In this document: in pieces, positions 23,214 through 34,577 of the stretch
Layout: every line of letters starts with the position of its first letter
How positions within the stretch are numbered: position 1 is the stretch's first letter
Assembly: GCA_034440635.1 (NCBI GenBank)
Contig: JAOTON010001532.1
Coordinates: 236,001-300,000 of the forward strand
Direction of reading: 5' to 3'
Length of the DNA stretch: 64,000 bases
DNA from: Lepas anatifera
Lineage: Eukaryota; Arthropoda; Thecostraca; Lepadidae
Notes under the pieces: model-generated
Database searches by the model: none
Told to the model about the DNA's origin: nothing
The model's input: the letters and a program-made list of their open reading frames with translations, nothing else
Made by a program: the position numbers and the translations under genes

Positions 23214-23570
23214 ATATCTGGTTGGGTGTGTGCTGTGTTCTACTGTTAGTGATGGGGGGAGGGCATTTCGGGCTGTGAGTCTGAGGACCTGCATGGACGT
23301 ATTGAAAGGCCAAAGAACAACGAGTAACAGGGACCTGCGTGGATGTTGACATGACAACCGGCCTAACAATCACAATAAAATGCACATCACCCACAAGTCA
23401 TCAATCACAAGTATCGTTATCACTTTCATGACCAATTAGCGATTGTTGTAAGCGGGCTACGGGTAGATGATCGACGGTGGGGGTTTGGTGGCTGGGGGCG
23501 TGCTGTGTGTGGTATACGCACATATGATGCACTTTTTAATCTGTGCCTATTTTAACCTGTGTCTATTGAA
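23214..23570. other. Intergenic; nothing recognised
   Basis: No exon, RNA gene or repeat seen between the SINE and the TA tract. Confidence 0.4.

Positions 23571-23613
<43 letters not shown>
23571..23613. repeat. (TA)n microsatellite at Penelope-like element boundary
   Basis: About 43 bp of TA with one C interruption, abutting the left inverted end of the Penelope-like element. Confidence 0.9.
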
Positions 23614-23614
<1 letters not shown>

Positions 23615-23658
23615 ATGCGATTGCATATTTTGCTTTTATAAGTTTGAAAGAGTAGTCG

Positions 23659-25144
23659 GCGAATATGCACCAGGATACCTATATGGTACAGTCAAGACAC
23701 ACAAACCCAACAACCCACTCCGGCCAATAATATCTCAGCTCCCTACTCCAACATACCAACTGGCCAAGCGGTTAAACAGTCTCATCTCGCCGTACATCCC
23801 GGTGGATAACACACTAAGATCAAGTGATGAGTTTATTCAAGTATTGAACTCAGTAAAACCTACAGGTATCCTTGCATCACTAGATGTGGAGAGTCTCTTT
23901 ACCAACGTGCCTGTAAAAGAAACTATAGATATCATCTTGCAAAATGTCTATCACCATGAGACGCTACCACCTCCATGCAAGCTTCCACCTGACCTTCTCA
24001 AAAAGATGCTTCAAATATGCACCACTGAAGCACCGTTCCGCTGCCCCTCGGGGAACCTCTATCAGCAGATCGACGGGGTGGCCATGGGCTCTCCTCTCGG
24101 GGTGCTGTTTGCGAACGCCTACATGTGCCATGTGGAAGCCAAAGTGCTTGGTGGCCTTGAAAAGCCGCTGTCTCTCAACAAGCGGTATGTAGATGACATC
24201 TGCTTGCAGATTGACAACGCGAAGTCCCTCGAAGATCTGAGGGCGAAATTTCAACATAAATCTGTTCTGAAATTTAATTTCGAGACCGAAAACAACCGGA
24301 AGCTACACTTCCTAGACGTGGATATCCAAGCCACAGATGGTGCGTTCATCACCAGCGTATATAGGAAGCCTACAGACGAAGGAAAATGTCTAAACGCTCG
24401 GAGTATCTGCCCACAGCGGTACAAAACAGGAGATGTGCGCACCTACGTACGTAGAGCCCTTACCACCTGCAGCACCTGGCAACTGGTGCACAAGGAGTTG
24501 CAGTATATCAAACAGATGCTAACGAACAACAACTATTCATGTCAGGAAATCGATGAGGAGATCAAAAGAGCCCTCGAGTTATTCCACGCAAACCCGGACC
24601 AGAAAAGCAAAGACCACCCAAGCACAACGAAGATTCACAAGCTATTCTACATGAATCAGATGAACAGTGGCTACAAGGAGGATGAGAAGGTGTTGAAGAG
24701 CATAACCAGCAAGAATGTGAAACCGAACGAAGGACACAACATCAAACTACTAATCTATTACAAATCCCCAACGTCATGCAATCTAGTTCTACGCAACAAG
24801 GAGAAGAGTAGTTTCCTGAAAGAGACTAACGTCGTCTACAAGTATAAGTGCCCCTACGGAGATTGTAAACTCCGTGACACAGCCTCTTACATAGGACATA
24901 CAACTACCTCCTTGTCGCGCCGACTAACTATGCACCTTCAAACTGGTGGCCCGGCTGAGCACTCAAAATCCATCCACAACTAGAACCTGACAAGGAGTGA
25001 CCTCACCCAAAACACGTCCATCCTGATCAGGGAAACTAACCACAGACGACTTAAAATATTAGAAGCTGCTTACATCCAGCACTTCCTTCCCAGCATGTGT
25101 GACCAGCGAGAACATCGCGGCGTCATCACCCTCAATAGCGGTTG
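23659..25144 (+). pseudogene. Penelope-like reverse transcriptase / GIY-YIG endonuclease (one in-frame stop)
   Basis: The + frame is open from about 23659 (YLYGTVKTHKPNNPLRPI, the RT N-terminal motif of the family) to TAG at 24981; the first Met-initiated part starts at 23802. RT motifs include SLDVESLFTNVP, GVAMGSPLG and the catalytic RYVDD near residue 130 of the 23802 frame. A GIY-YIG-type nuclease follows, with CPYGDC and YIGHTTTSLSRRL near 24850-24930. After the TAG the same frame continues through LKILEAAYIQHFLPS to a natural stop at 25144. The N-terminal region is truncated. The single stop makes it inactive unless read through. Confidence 0.8.
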
Positions 25145-25364
25145 AACATATGTCTGGGAAAATATTTTAAGGATGCTCCAAACATCGTGAATGTGGAGGT
25201 TTCCTCATCAAAATGAGCGCAAGATCAAAATAAGAAAATTCAGCGCAAAAAAGAGAGAGTGTTAGATTTGTGACTAGGACACTTGTAATCATGTTTTTCT
25301 GTACTATACGTTTAAATTTTAAAAATATGTGAATAATTGTACTTGCCTAGTGTGATAACGTTAC

Positions 25365-25399
25365 CTGACGGTGATGGAGGGCCATTGAAACGCGTTGTC
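25365..25399 (+). ncRNA. Degenerate hammerhead-ribozyme-like motif in Penelope-like element
   Basis: CTGACGGT is followed by a stem GATGG/CCATT with an AGGG loop, then GAAAC and GCGTTGTC. This is the order of a hammerhead core (CUGANGA, stem II, GAAA, cleavage triplet GUC). The A of CUGANGA is changed, so activity is doubtful. Hammerheads are reported in Penelope-like elements, which supports the reading. Confidence 0.35.
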
Positions 25400-25531
25400 A
25401 TACATTACACATGTCTTTAGGCGAAACTTTACACGAACTGAGTGAAGACCAAATAAAAGTTATTAGGAAAAAGAGAAGTTGGAAAAGAAACTTATAAAAG
25501 CAAAATATGCAATCGCATTCAATAAGGCTTG

Positions 25532-25764
25532 TGTTGGCGATTTAAGTGAAAGTGTGCTGGTATACTGTTTCTATATTTTCCCGCTAGGTGGATCTCTTGT
25601 TAACGAAGGCAAATTCTTCACGAAATCCATTGTTGTTTTTTCTTCTGAAAAAAGTGTGTGATATTTTGGAGCAGATCATCATGAGATTTTATTGAATAGA
25701 CATGTTCACGTACGAGTGACTTTAATGTTTAAATGAATAATATCTTGATTTTCTCACTAGTTCA
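25532..25764 (+). repeat. BEL/Pao 5' LTR (matched part)
   Basis: Part of the left LTR that can be matched to the right one. Differences are CATCATG versus AATCATG near 25680 and TATCTTG versus TATCCTG near 25745. The LTR probably continues beyond this, but the partner is truncated. Confidence 0.8.
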
Positions 25765-25921
25765 TAACATCATAAAATCTCATTAATTTCTATATCGTCC
25801 TCATGCATGCGTAATTGATTAAAACCACCTGAACGACTGGTGCTTTTGAATGCTTGCTTAGATTGCTTGTTTAATTTCGTTTGCTTAGTTTGTTGCCAGC
25901 TGCATACCTATTTATTTATAA

Positions 25922-28900
25922 GTGAATACTAAAACCGCAATGGATCGACCAGTCCCTGCACCACGACGCCAGCGACCTATTCCGACACCGAGATCGAGCC
26001 GAACTTTTATCACTGTCTCTGAGGTGCTGTCTCCATCCATCCAGCCAGATCGACCCATCGAGAAAAGTGAAGAAGAGCAAAGGCTCGAACTCATCATTCA
26101 TCAAACCGAAAAAGCTCTCAAGGCCCTTAGGACGAAACAAAGAAACAAAACTTCATATCATGCGAGCCCAGAAGAACTGTCAACGTTTTCCGAAACTAGC
26201 AGAGCAGACCAGAACAATCTGCAGTTTTACGAAAACGAGCCGAGGATGATACCGACCACAACACGACAGTGGCAGATTTACGAGCCGCCGAAACTCGATT
26301 TTACGTCTTTCGATGGGAAGTACGAAGAGTTCCCATTCTTTAAGGCGCAGGTGATGGAGGCTATACAGATGGGATTGCCTGAAATCCGAGTCCTCCGTCA
26401 CCTCCGAGAACGGCTGTCAGGTACGGCATTCGAAGCAGTACACGGGGCTTTACTAACTGGAGGAAGTTTCGAGGATATCTGGAACATACTGGAAGAAAGA
26501 TTCGGAAATCCTCAAATTATAACCGGTCAAACCATTCAGAAACTTCTGGCTTGCCGCAACTTAAAGGAAAATGATATAGAAGGATTAGAACAGCTTTCCA
26601 CCCAGGTTGCCAACGCTATCGCCATTCTAAGGTCCCTCGGCTTGTCCCACGAACTGGATAATCAACAAGTAGTTAACGCAATCGTGGCTAAGCTCCCAAG
26701 AGATAGCTGTTATGAGTGGGGTTTATTTGGAAGAGCCAAGGTAAACGATGGAAGGATAAGTTGTGACCTGTTGTCATCGTTTTTACGGGCACATGTCAAG
26801 GACAGGCGATTCTGTAGCATGACTAGTTATGGTCAAGAAGCTGAAAAGCTGAAAAGGTACGACAGGAGGCCAACACCACACCAAAGGCAAGTCAATCACA
26901 CAGCAACATCGAAACTAAGCTGTTACTTCTGTGGCGATGAACATTACATCCAACGCTGTGAGAAATTCCGCAAATTAACATTAGCGAAAAGGAAACAATG
27001 GACTGCAGAGCAAAGTGCCTGCCGGCGATGTCTATCGACAGCTCACGTGACGGACTCTTGTCATAGGAATCGACCCTGTGGCAGAAACAACTGTCAGCAG
27101 CTCCATCATCCGCTACTTCACGAAACGGAACAGACTGCGGAAGTGATTGGTGCCACACACCGGGCTTCAACATCATGTATGCTCATGAAGACTTGTGTGC
27201 TGGATGTTGTTACTTCAAAGGGAAGAAGACGGTGCCGAGCCTTCCTGGACGAAGGTAGTTCAGTCACGTTGATGGACAGATCACTTGCAAATGAACTCGG
27301 ACTGTCGGGCCCGAAAAAACCTATGGATATCAAAACTATGTCTGGAATCACTACGATGGAGACCATGACATTTGACCTCAAAGTGAAAAATATCCAAACT
27401 GGCAAAATCTTCAAAATGGATGGTGTGACTTGCGTGCCAAGCTTGAATTTGTCACCCCCGGTCATTTCCAACAAGCGGCTGAAGATGATGATCCCTGAGC
27501 TCCAGGAGCTGCAGCTTCCTGAGTTGGATGAGGCTCCGAAAATGTTAATCGGACTGGACTTTGGGGAACTAATCGCTGCACGGGAACTAAGGAAAACAAA
27601 GAAAAATGGCCCACTTCTTCAGCGAACACTGCTTGGATGGACAGTGACGGGAAAGGCCGTCCTCACAGAAGAAACGCTCCAACACTCAGCATCAGAGGTG
27701 GCAAATTTCCTTAAGGACATTGGACAAACCGTCGATGATCCGTGGAACACAGAGCAGTTCGGGTGCAAGTATACTGATACTAAGCCACGTAGCCTCGAAG
27801 ACAGGAGAGCTGAGGCTATCCTCGATCAGCGAGTGCACCACAATGGGGAGAGATGGGTGGCGCCACTCCTACGCAGAGATGAAGCCGAAGTTTTTCCGGA
27901 CAGCTTCAACATGGCGGAAAAACGAGCCCGTTCTTTAGAAAAAGGGCTTCAGAGATCACCGGATTTATCTGCCTTGTGCCATTCCAAGCTGGAGGATATG
28001 GTCCGATCCGGCCATTTCCGGAAACTGAGCAAGATTGAGGCGGAAAACGAGCCACATAATTCGTGGTACCTGCCACTGCTCACCGTGACGTCTGAAAAGA
28101 AACCTGGGAAGGTCCGATTAGTACTGGACGCTGCTGCAAAATCTAGCCAGAAGTGCCTCAACGACTTTCTGATGCAAGGCCCAGATAATATGAATTCTCT
28201 CACAGGCGTGCTGCTGCGCTGGCGAGAGAAGAGAATCGGATTATGCGCGGATGTGAAAGCTATGTTTAGCCAGATCCTCATGGCATCAGATGACAAACCG
28301 AGTCTTCGTTTCCTTTGGAGATCCGACAACCAACGGCCATTCGATGTCTACGAATCACCAGTTTTGATATTCGGTGCGAAGTCTTCACCTTCGATCGCAG
28401 GATACTGCTACCGACGTACAGCTGATGAATATGAAGCGCTAGACGTCGCCAGACTGATGAAAGAAGATACATATGTTGATGACGTTGTCACCGGGACAAA
28501 CTGCACGGAATCTGCTATAGAACTAGCACAACACATTACCACAGCTCTTGGACATGGCGGATTTCAGCTCAACGGATGGACGTCGAACGCAGAAGTGGTC
28601 AACAAATGTCTCGGTGGAAATGAGAACGACCAGATCCAGTTAGAATCTGCTGCCACATCAACACTGGGTGTAGCCTGGCAACCAAGAACGGATATTTTGA
28701 CATATGAAACCGAGGTGCACCAGAAGTACCGTATCACAAAACGCGGAATGATGTCACAAACGATGAAACTGTTTGATCCGCTCGGTTTTTTGAGCGGTTG
28801 GATCCTAACAGCAAAGCAACTTCTGCAACAGCTTTGGTCCCAGAAGTGCGGCTGGGACGACGAAGTTCCAGACGACCTACAACGCATATGGGATCAGTGG

Positions 28901-29278
28901 AACCAAGAGCGTACACATTTAGAAGAGCTACAGATTCCTCGACACGTGTTTATGTATGAAGTGGTTCCAGCAGTAGAGCTCCACGTGTTCTGCGATGCAA
29001 GCCAGAAAGCGTTCTGCGCTGTTTGCTACTTCCGCTGGCAAGGCCAAGATGGTATCAAAACGAATTTCGTCATGGCCCGAGTTCGAGTCGCTCCTCTGAA
29101 AACACTCACCATTCCAAGGCTGGAACTGCAATCGGCTGTGTTGGGCACCCGTTTGGCAGTTACTATAATCGAGGAAAGTCGCATCAAGATTAACCGAGTA
29201 GTTTGCTGGAGCAATTCGCAGACCACTCTCTCATGGATCAAATCTGAATCAGGAAGATTCAAACAACCGAGTGGCTGA
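25922..29278 (+). pseudogene. BEL/Pao gag-pol: gag-like, zinc knuckles, protease, RT, RNase H
   Basis: 1118 residues from ATG 25922. Order: basic/Pro-rich start; a gag-like region of the DUF1759 type (about 115-260, including LDFTSFDGKYEEFPFF); cysteine knuckles CYFCGDEHYIQRC and CRRCLSTAHVTDSC (about 337-380); a DUF1758-type aspartic protease with FLDEGSSVTLMD near 440; RT with LVLDAA, LCADVKAMFSQI and the catalytic TYVDD near 850; RNase H-like LHVFCDASQKAF near 1022. The frame stops at 29278, where a short deletion has shifted it; the integrase continues in another frame from 29271. The element otherwise looks nearly intact. Confidence 0.9.
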
Positions 29279-30977
29279 GATACGTGAAGCTACGAGGCCG
29301 GGAGATTGGCGTTATGTTCCATCGTCCAAGAACGCTGCTGACGCGGGGTCACGTGGACAGACACTGGCGGAAGTGCAAGACCGCCAGTGGCTCCATGGCC
29401 CATCATTTCTTTGTGAATCAGAGGAAAATTGGCCTAAGGAACCTGAAGTCAGCTATGCAACCAATGAGGTGTCGGACAGTGCTCAGGATTGTACGAATAT
29501 CACAGCAGCCATGCCCGATATCAAACGCTTTTCAAGCTGGGGCGTAGCCGTGAGGACGGTTTGCGTAATACGGAGATGGATAACTAAATATCGAGACAAA
29601 CAGAAGGGAGAGTTCAGTGCAGAGGAAGTGAAAGCGGCAGAATTTCTCTGGGTGCGTTTGGCCCAGGCGGAAGAATTCAAAGCAGAAATAGAGGAACTGA
29701 CCACTTCTGGAATACTCCATCGGAAGAACGCCCTGAGTGGCCTCTCGCCCTTAATGATCAATGGAATGTTAGTGGTTGACTCCCGAGTGTGCCGCTCACC
29801 AGATATCGACGTCTCCTCGCGGTATCCCCCAATACTTCCAAGTAAACATACCTATACCAGTCTGCTGATGCTACACTACCATAAACAGATGGCACATCAA
29901 GCACACTCAGCAGTGCTCACTGAGATCAGACAGAGATACTGGATCCCCAAGGCTGCCAGTACATTTCGGAAGCTAGTTTCTGAATGTCAACTGTGTAGAA
30001 TCAGAAAGGCAAAGCCTATCTCCGTTCGGATGGCTCCGTTGCCTCTCCACCGTGTCACAAGACAACCAAAGGCTTTTGCCTCCACAGGCATCGATACATG
30101 GGGGCCTCTCACTGCATCAACTGGCCGGGCGTTGAAGAAAGTTTGGGTTATCATCTTCAGGTGCTTAACTACCAAGGCAGTTCATTTTGAAATGGTTGAA
30201 ACACTCACAACAGATTCTACCCTCATGGCAATCAGTCGCTTTCAAAATAGAAGAGGCAACGTCCATACATATTTCTCAGACAACGGACGCAACTTCGTCG
30301 GTGCAAATCGAGAACTCATCAAGATGCAGGAGCAAATCGACCAGGAAGAAATCACAAGAAAACTGGCTCTACAAGGCATTCGATGGAAGTTCAACACTCC
30401 AACTGATGCGAGTGCAGGGGGCGTCTGGGAGAGAAACATCCGAACCGCCAAGGATGTCCTGTACACCCTACTGCGGAGCCAGACTCCACGATACGAGGTG
30501 CTGACGACACTCCTCACTGAAGTGGAAAGAATTATGAACTCGACACCCCTGGTAGAGGTACCACTGGACGCAGCGGATGATGATCCAATTACGCCATACC
30601 ATTTTCTCATCGGTCGGGCGACACCATACCAGACGCCTGTAGACGGTCTCCAACCAACAACATCATCTCTGAGACAGCAATGGAGGGTGGCGCAGGAGAT
30701 GGCGGACCACTTTTGGCGGAAATGGACCCGCCAGTATCTTCCCCGCCTAGCAACACGCACCAAGTGGCGTCAGGACGGAGTAAACCTAAAGGAGGGAAGC
30801 ATCGTGATCGTCACGGACGAAACTCATCCGAGAAACGTTTGGGTTCGCGGAAGGGTAGAAAGTGTGGTCTGTGGGCCGGATGGACGTGTGCGCGCGGCCA
30901 CAGTCAGAACCAAGCTAGGGACGCTACGGCGCCCTGTCAGGAAGTTAATCGCCGTACCAACGTCTCGACCGGAATAG
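29271..30977 (+). pseudogene. BEL/Pao integrase and C-terminal domain (frame-shifted from pol)
   Basis: 568 residues in the frame following the break. It opens with AEIREATRPGDWRYVPS, the usual end of BEL RNase H, so its ATG is not a natural start. An HHCC zinc-binding region lies at about 202-245 (H..K.AHQAHS through CQLCR). The integrase core has Asp in GIDTWG (about 275), Asp in SDNGRNF (about 336) and Glu in GVWERN (about 386). A DUF5641-like tail follows. Coding otherwise looks intact up to the stop, which lies about 18 bp before the 3' LTR. Confidence 0.88.
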
Positions 30978-30994
30978 GTCGAGAGAGGCCGGGA

Positions 30995-31225
30995 TGTTGG
31001 CGATTTAAGTGAAAGTGTGCTGGTATACTGTTTCTATATTTTCCCGCTAGGTGGATCTCTTGTTAACGAAGGCAAATTCTTCACGAAATCCATTGTTGTT
31101 TTTTCTTCTGAAAAAAGTGTGTGATATTTTGGAGCAGATAATCATGAGATTTTATTGAATAGACATGTTCACGTACGAGTGACTTTAATGTTTAAATGAA
31201 TAATATCCTGATTTTCTCACTAGTT
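30995..31225 (+). repeat. BEL/Pao 3' LTR, truncated
   Basis: Matches 25532-25764 almost base for base from TGTTGGCGATTT to TTCTCACTAGTTC, then ends abruptly at TATATATATGCATATA. No later part of the LTR is found on the far side of the palindrome. Confidence 0.85.
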
Positions 31226-31227
31226 CG

Positions 31228-31235
31228 TATATATA

Positions 31236-31313
<78 letters not shown>
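31228..31313. repeat. (TA)n microsatellite, left of palindrome
   Basis: About 85 bp of TA with one GC interruption. A longer TA tract lies symmetrically at 31747-31846. Confidence 0.95.
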
Positions 31314-31316
<3 letters not shown>

Positions 31317-31710
31317 TGTTGAAAGCCAGAACGTATTTGCATTTGATTATTTTCTTTTTGTTTGTTCCAGGTGCCGAAATAAAGTTCTGTTTTCATTGCT
31401 GATATTATTAAATAACAAACCCAATGTTGACATGAATATGCAGAAGTTACTTAGACAGTAGGCTTACTAGTGTCTAGTTTCAGTTTCGGTTAGTGTCTAG
31501 TGTCTAGTTTCGAAATTGCTCTGATGATGGTGAACAATTCACCGAAACCAGACACTAGTAAGCCTACTGTCTCAGCACCTTCTGCATATTAATGTCAACA
31601 TTGGGTTTCTTACTTAATAATATCAGCAATGAAAACAGAACTTTATTTCGGCACCTGAAACAAACAAAAAGAAAATAATCAAATGCAAATACGCTCTGGC
31701 TTCAACAAAC
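31314..31710. repeat. 400-bp palindrome (arms of about 170 bp)
   Basis: The left arm runs from GTTTGTTGAAAGCCAGA (31314) to about 31494. The right arm runs from about 31549 to TCTGGCTTCAACAAAC (31710), its reverse complement with few changes. The left arm has TGTTGACATGAATATGCAG and the right has CTGCATATTAATGTCAACA. The unpaired centre (about 31495-31548) carries the hammerhead-like core. TA tracts flank both arms, so the whole 620 bp could fold on itself. Confidence 0.85.
31511..31566 (+). ncRNA. Hammerhead-ribozyme-like motif at palindrome centre
   Basis: CTGATGA (31521-31527) is followed by a stem GGTGAA/TTCACC with a CAA loop and then GAAAC (31544-31548). A GTA triplet at 31558-31560 is a permitted cleavage site type (NUH). 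The next bases AGC (31561-31563) pair with GCT (31518-31520) just before the core as stem I. One extra T lies between the core and stem II, and stem III (CCAG/CTAG) is short and has a mismatch, so activity is uncertain. Type I hammerheads of this form are known from Penelope-like elements. Confidence 0.5.
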
Positions 31711-31744
31711 AATGTATAAAAGAAAATATACTGCCTAACTATAC

Positions 31745-31846
<102 letters not shown>

Positions 31847-32715
31847 CAGTCCTGGAAGGATTATGTGCTTTCCAGAAAAATTCTCTCTGAGCTTTGTAAT
31901 TACACGATGCGATATTTCAAAGATTTTATATTTCGCGTATTACTTATGTTGGCTTCCTCCAAACAACGTTCAAATGCCACAGCTTTCCCGTTTGATCGAG
32001 AAAATATTGTTTCGATCACTGCAGATAGGCCGACCCATGTCACTCTGAACGATGTGCCTATGCCAATCCAGTAATTTTACGACTTTCCCATGCAAATATA
32101 GGCAACGATAATCCACCATATGCAACAAAATTGAATACAAGCTCTGAAGTGAGCTACGCGCTTTTGTTGCAAAGATTTCTAGAAACAGTGATTAACAGCG
32201 TAACAACAGACCAGTCCAACAAACAGAAATGTTGTCAGAAGCGAAACACTAACCATTCATTATAGTTCTTTTACATCAGATAATCCTGTTATAACACCGC
32301 ACTAAAACAGCAGGGAAGTCACTGGCCCTTGGGCTGCTTGGTACTGAGGGAGCCGTGGGGAACTGGCCCTTTCCCTTCCCCAATTTTCGTTCAAACACTT
32401 CCGATTTCTGTCACATTTGGACCAAACTACACGCAGCCAGGTGCGAAGAAGTAATGTGAAATAGGACATAAATCTGAATAATTTATTTTCTTCTCAGGCG
32501 ATGGTTCTCTGTCAGAGAATTCTTCCAAATTTTCAAAATACTCCACCCGGGCACTGCGAAGCCGGGTGATGACGCTCTTGTAAAAGAGACATTCAGAGAT
32601 TATCAAAGTTTATCAAAATCAATAAAATGCGCTGCAATTCGAAAGTCTGGAACGTACCTTATATCCAACCAGTGGTTCCGTTCATACTAGTTAACAATAC
32701 TTACGTGATAGTACT
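31847..32715. other. 3' flank of the protease-homolog gene; nothing else recognised
   Basis: Lies downstream of the minus-strand stop at 32716 and so probably includes its 3' UTR. No polyadenylation site was assigned with confidence. Confidence 0.35.
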
Positions 32716-33077
32716 TCAAACCTGATTGAATCCAAAATAAGACTCAAAATATCTAAAATTCTGCGTGACCATATTGTCAATCCACTTGAAGAAGGGCTGG
32801 ACATGGGTGAAGAGGCCATGACTGAGCGGCAGGGCGCAGCCCTCGCCCCAGGCCACCACACCGGTCAGTCGGTACTCTCCGCTCTTGGGGTCAGCGCAGG
32901 AGACGGGCGAGCCAGCGCGGTCCCGCACCAGCGGGCAGGTCAGGTCGATGAGGTCGGGATGCTGCTGACACAGCAGGGCGTGTAGCCTGGACGAGTGGCC
33001 CACGTGCTGGCACAGACGCGCCGGCCGCGACTCGGTCTGGTTCATGGTGTGGAGGTGCAGTATCGGGTGAATCGGCG
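32716..33077 (-). CDS. Clip-domain serine protease homolog, last coding exon
   Basis: C-terminal 121 residues of a trypsin-fold domain, opening after the acceptor TTCTCTACAG at 33078. The site of the catalytic serine, normally in GDSGGP, reads DRAGSP, so Ser is Ala and the first Gly and Asp are also lost. Downstream, LTGVVAWGEGCA and GLFTHVQPFFKWI match the conserved C-terminal strand and helix of the fold. Phase joins exactly: the upstream exon leaves one base (G) and this exon supplies two. The stop is TGA at 32716-32718. Family members of this kind act as non-enzymatic cofactors, for example in prophenoloxidase activation. The exact orthology was not determined. Confidence 0.85.
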
Positions 33078-33228
33078 CTGTAGAGAACCGAAGCGGGCTC
33101 AGTTACACTCATCAACGACCAGAGCGGATTGGGAGGAGGCGGAGGCAGCGACGAGAACGCAACCACTCAGCTGAGAAACTAAAGGGGAAATGCACCCGAA
33201 AATTAGACAGTCGCTTCTCCGGGCTCAC

Positions 33229-33430
33229 CAATCTCCTGGAGGCTGTAGGAGGCGAGGACGCAGCGCTGAGGGGCGGCGGCGGCTGCCGAGGACCTGGCGG
33301 CGGGCTCGGGCCGCAGGCAGATGGTGTCCAGGCCAGGCCGCAGCACAGCCGAGCTGTTCAGGAACAGAATGGCCACGTCGTTCTGGCGGTGCATCCACTG
33401 GTAGTCTGGGTGGGTCACCACCTCCGCCAC
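33229..33430 (-). CDS. Clip-domain serine protease homolog, exon with catalytic-Asp region
   Basis: 67 residues plus one base between the acceptor GGTCCGTCAG and a donor ATTG|GTGAGC. It begins VAEVVTHPDYQWMHRQNDVA, the loop and strand around the catalytic Asp (NDVAIL equals the usual NDIALL), which is retained. LDTICLRPE and a Cys later in the exon match the family. The intron immediately upstream (33431-34040) is a minisatellite whose unit resembles this acceptor and the first codons of this exon. Confidence 0.85.
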
Positions 33431-34040
33431 CTGACGGACCGGGGACGGATCACTGTCTCTGTCACCAGAAGGCCGGAGACGGATCAGCAACTCTGTCACC
33501 TGGGGGACGGGAGACGGGTCACTATCTCTGTCACCTGGGGGACCGGAGACAGGCTAACCACTCTATCACCTGGGGGACCGGAGAAGGGCCGCCACCTCTG
33601 ACAACTGGGGGACCGGAGAAGTGCCACCACCGCTGACAACTGGGGGACCGGAGAAGGGCCACCACCTCTGACAACTGAGGGACCGGAGAAGGGCTACCAT
33701 CTCTGACAACTGGGGGATCGGAGAAGGGCCACCACCTCTGACAACTGGGGGACCGGAGAAGTGCCACCACCGCTGACAACTGGGGGGACCGGAGAAGGGC
33801 CACCACCTCTGACAACTGAGGGACCGGAGAAGGGCTACCATCTCTGACAACTGGGGGATCGGAGAAGGGCCACCACCTCTGACAACTGGGGGACCGGAGA
33901 AGTGCCACCACCGCTGACAACTGGGGGACCGGAGACAGGCTAACCACTCTATCACCTGGGGGACCGGAGAAGGGCCACCACCTCTGACAACTGGGGGACC
34001 GGAGAAGGGCCACCACCTCTGACAACTGGGGAATGCGGAC
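33431..34040 (-). repeat. 35-bp minisatellite abutting a 3' splice site
   Basis: About 17 units. On the minus strand each unit reads roughly CCCCCAGTTGTCAG, then AGGTGGTGGCCCTTCTCC, then GGT. The unit parallels the real junction, where GGTCCGTCAG is followed by GTGGCGGAGGTGGTGACC. Units nearest the exon are the most divergent. Translated units give QLSEVVALLRSP, echoing the exon's QVAEVVTHPDY. The long open frames across it (for example 204 residues) are artefacts of this period. Confidence 0.85.
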
Positions 34041-34471
34041 CTCTTCAGTACCGGGTGGACTTGCTGCGATTAATGTTAGCTGGTTTGAATGGTAAAATTG
34101 TGTGATGAGTTCAAATAAAAGCATCTTAAAGTACTGTTGTTTCATTTCTTAGCTTGATTTGTGAGCTTTTGGCTGGTGCGTAACATTCATAAAAAATAAC
34201 TGGAATGATCTTTAATAACTTTTTAATCTCAATAACTCCTGGTAATTTTCATGACATGCCAGAATCTGGGATTCAACAATCTTCCTTCTGGTCAAACAGG
34301 CCAGAAATATTATCTCGTACAGCCCAGATTTCACACATTATCACCTAGCATACCCAATTATCATCTGTGCTATACCCAATCATTTTTTGTCAGAACCCAA
34401 GCTTTCCAAGCTCGCAAAGATAGGGAAGGAAATCTCCATCAGTCCTTATGGAATCCAGCTCTTCAACCCAC

Positions 34472-34577
34472 CGCGATTTCCTGGAAGGGCAGCGGGGGGC
34501 CGCCGTCGGTGGTGGAGTTATCGAAGCTGATGCCGTCGCCCAACCTCGCCACCAACATCGGCGACATCTCTCCCAGG
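34472..34577 (-). CDS. Clip-domain serine protease homolog, exon after the His region
   Basis: Begins after the acceptor CGTTATCGCCAG and ends at the donor GCG|GTGGGT. It contributes one base to a split codon, then 35 residues: LGEMSPMLVARLGDGISF, then NSTTDGGPPLPFQEIA. This matches the conserved strand L.VR.G(E/D).. followed by PHQE.. in clip-domain proteases. The split codon joins correctly to the upstream exon, which leaves two bases. GATAAC and TTGACG lie in the intron side, so the pyrimidine tract is weak, and the acceptor rests mainly on phase and homology. Confidence 0.75.

Larger units (their letters stand above)
23612..25522 (+). mobile_element. Penelope-like element with inverted ends
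   Basis: The coding body (RT plus GIY-YIG) is bounded by an inverted pair of about 34 bp. The left copy at 23612-23645 contains GCGATTGCATATTTTGC; the right copy at 25488-25522 contains GCAAAATATGCAATCGC. They differ by one base insertion. Penelope-like elements are known to carry such terminal repeats in direct or inverted arrangement. The BEL/Pao LTR starts only 10 bp beyond the right end. Confidence 0.7.
25532..31225 (+). mobile_element. BEL/Pao LTR retrotransposon
   Basis: Direct repeats starting TGTTGGCGATTTAAGTG open at 25532 and 30995. The second follows a purine-rich tract (GTCGAGAGAGGCCGGGA). The first 230 bp of the two repeats differ at only about two positions, so the insertion is recent. 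The 3' LTR is cut off near 31225, where a TA tract and a palindrome begin. The exact 3' end of the 5' LTR could not be placed; it is at least 25532-25764. Confidence 0.9.

Noticed and set aside
33531..34145. Long minus-strand frames (up to 204 residues) with SCQRWWPF repeats
   Set aside because: Produced by the 35-bp minisatellite in an intron of the protease homolog; no domain, and the flanking exons splice across it.
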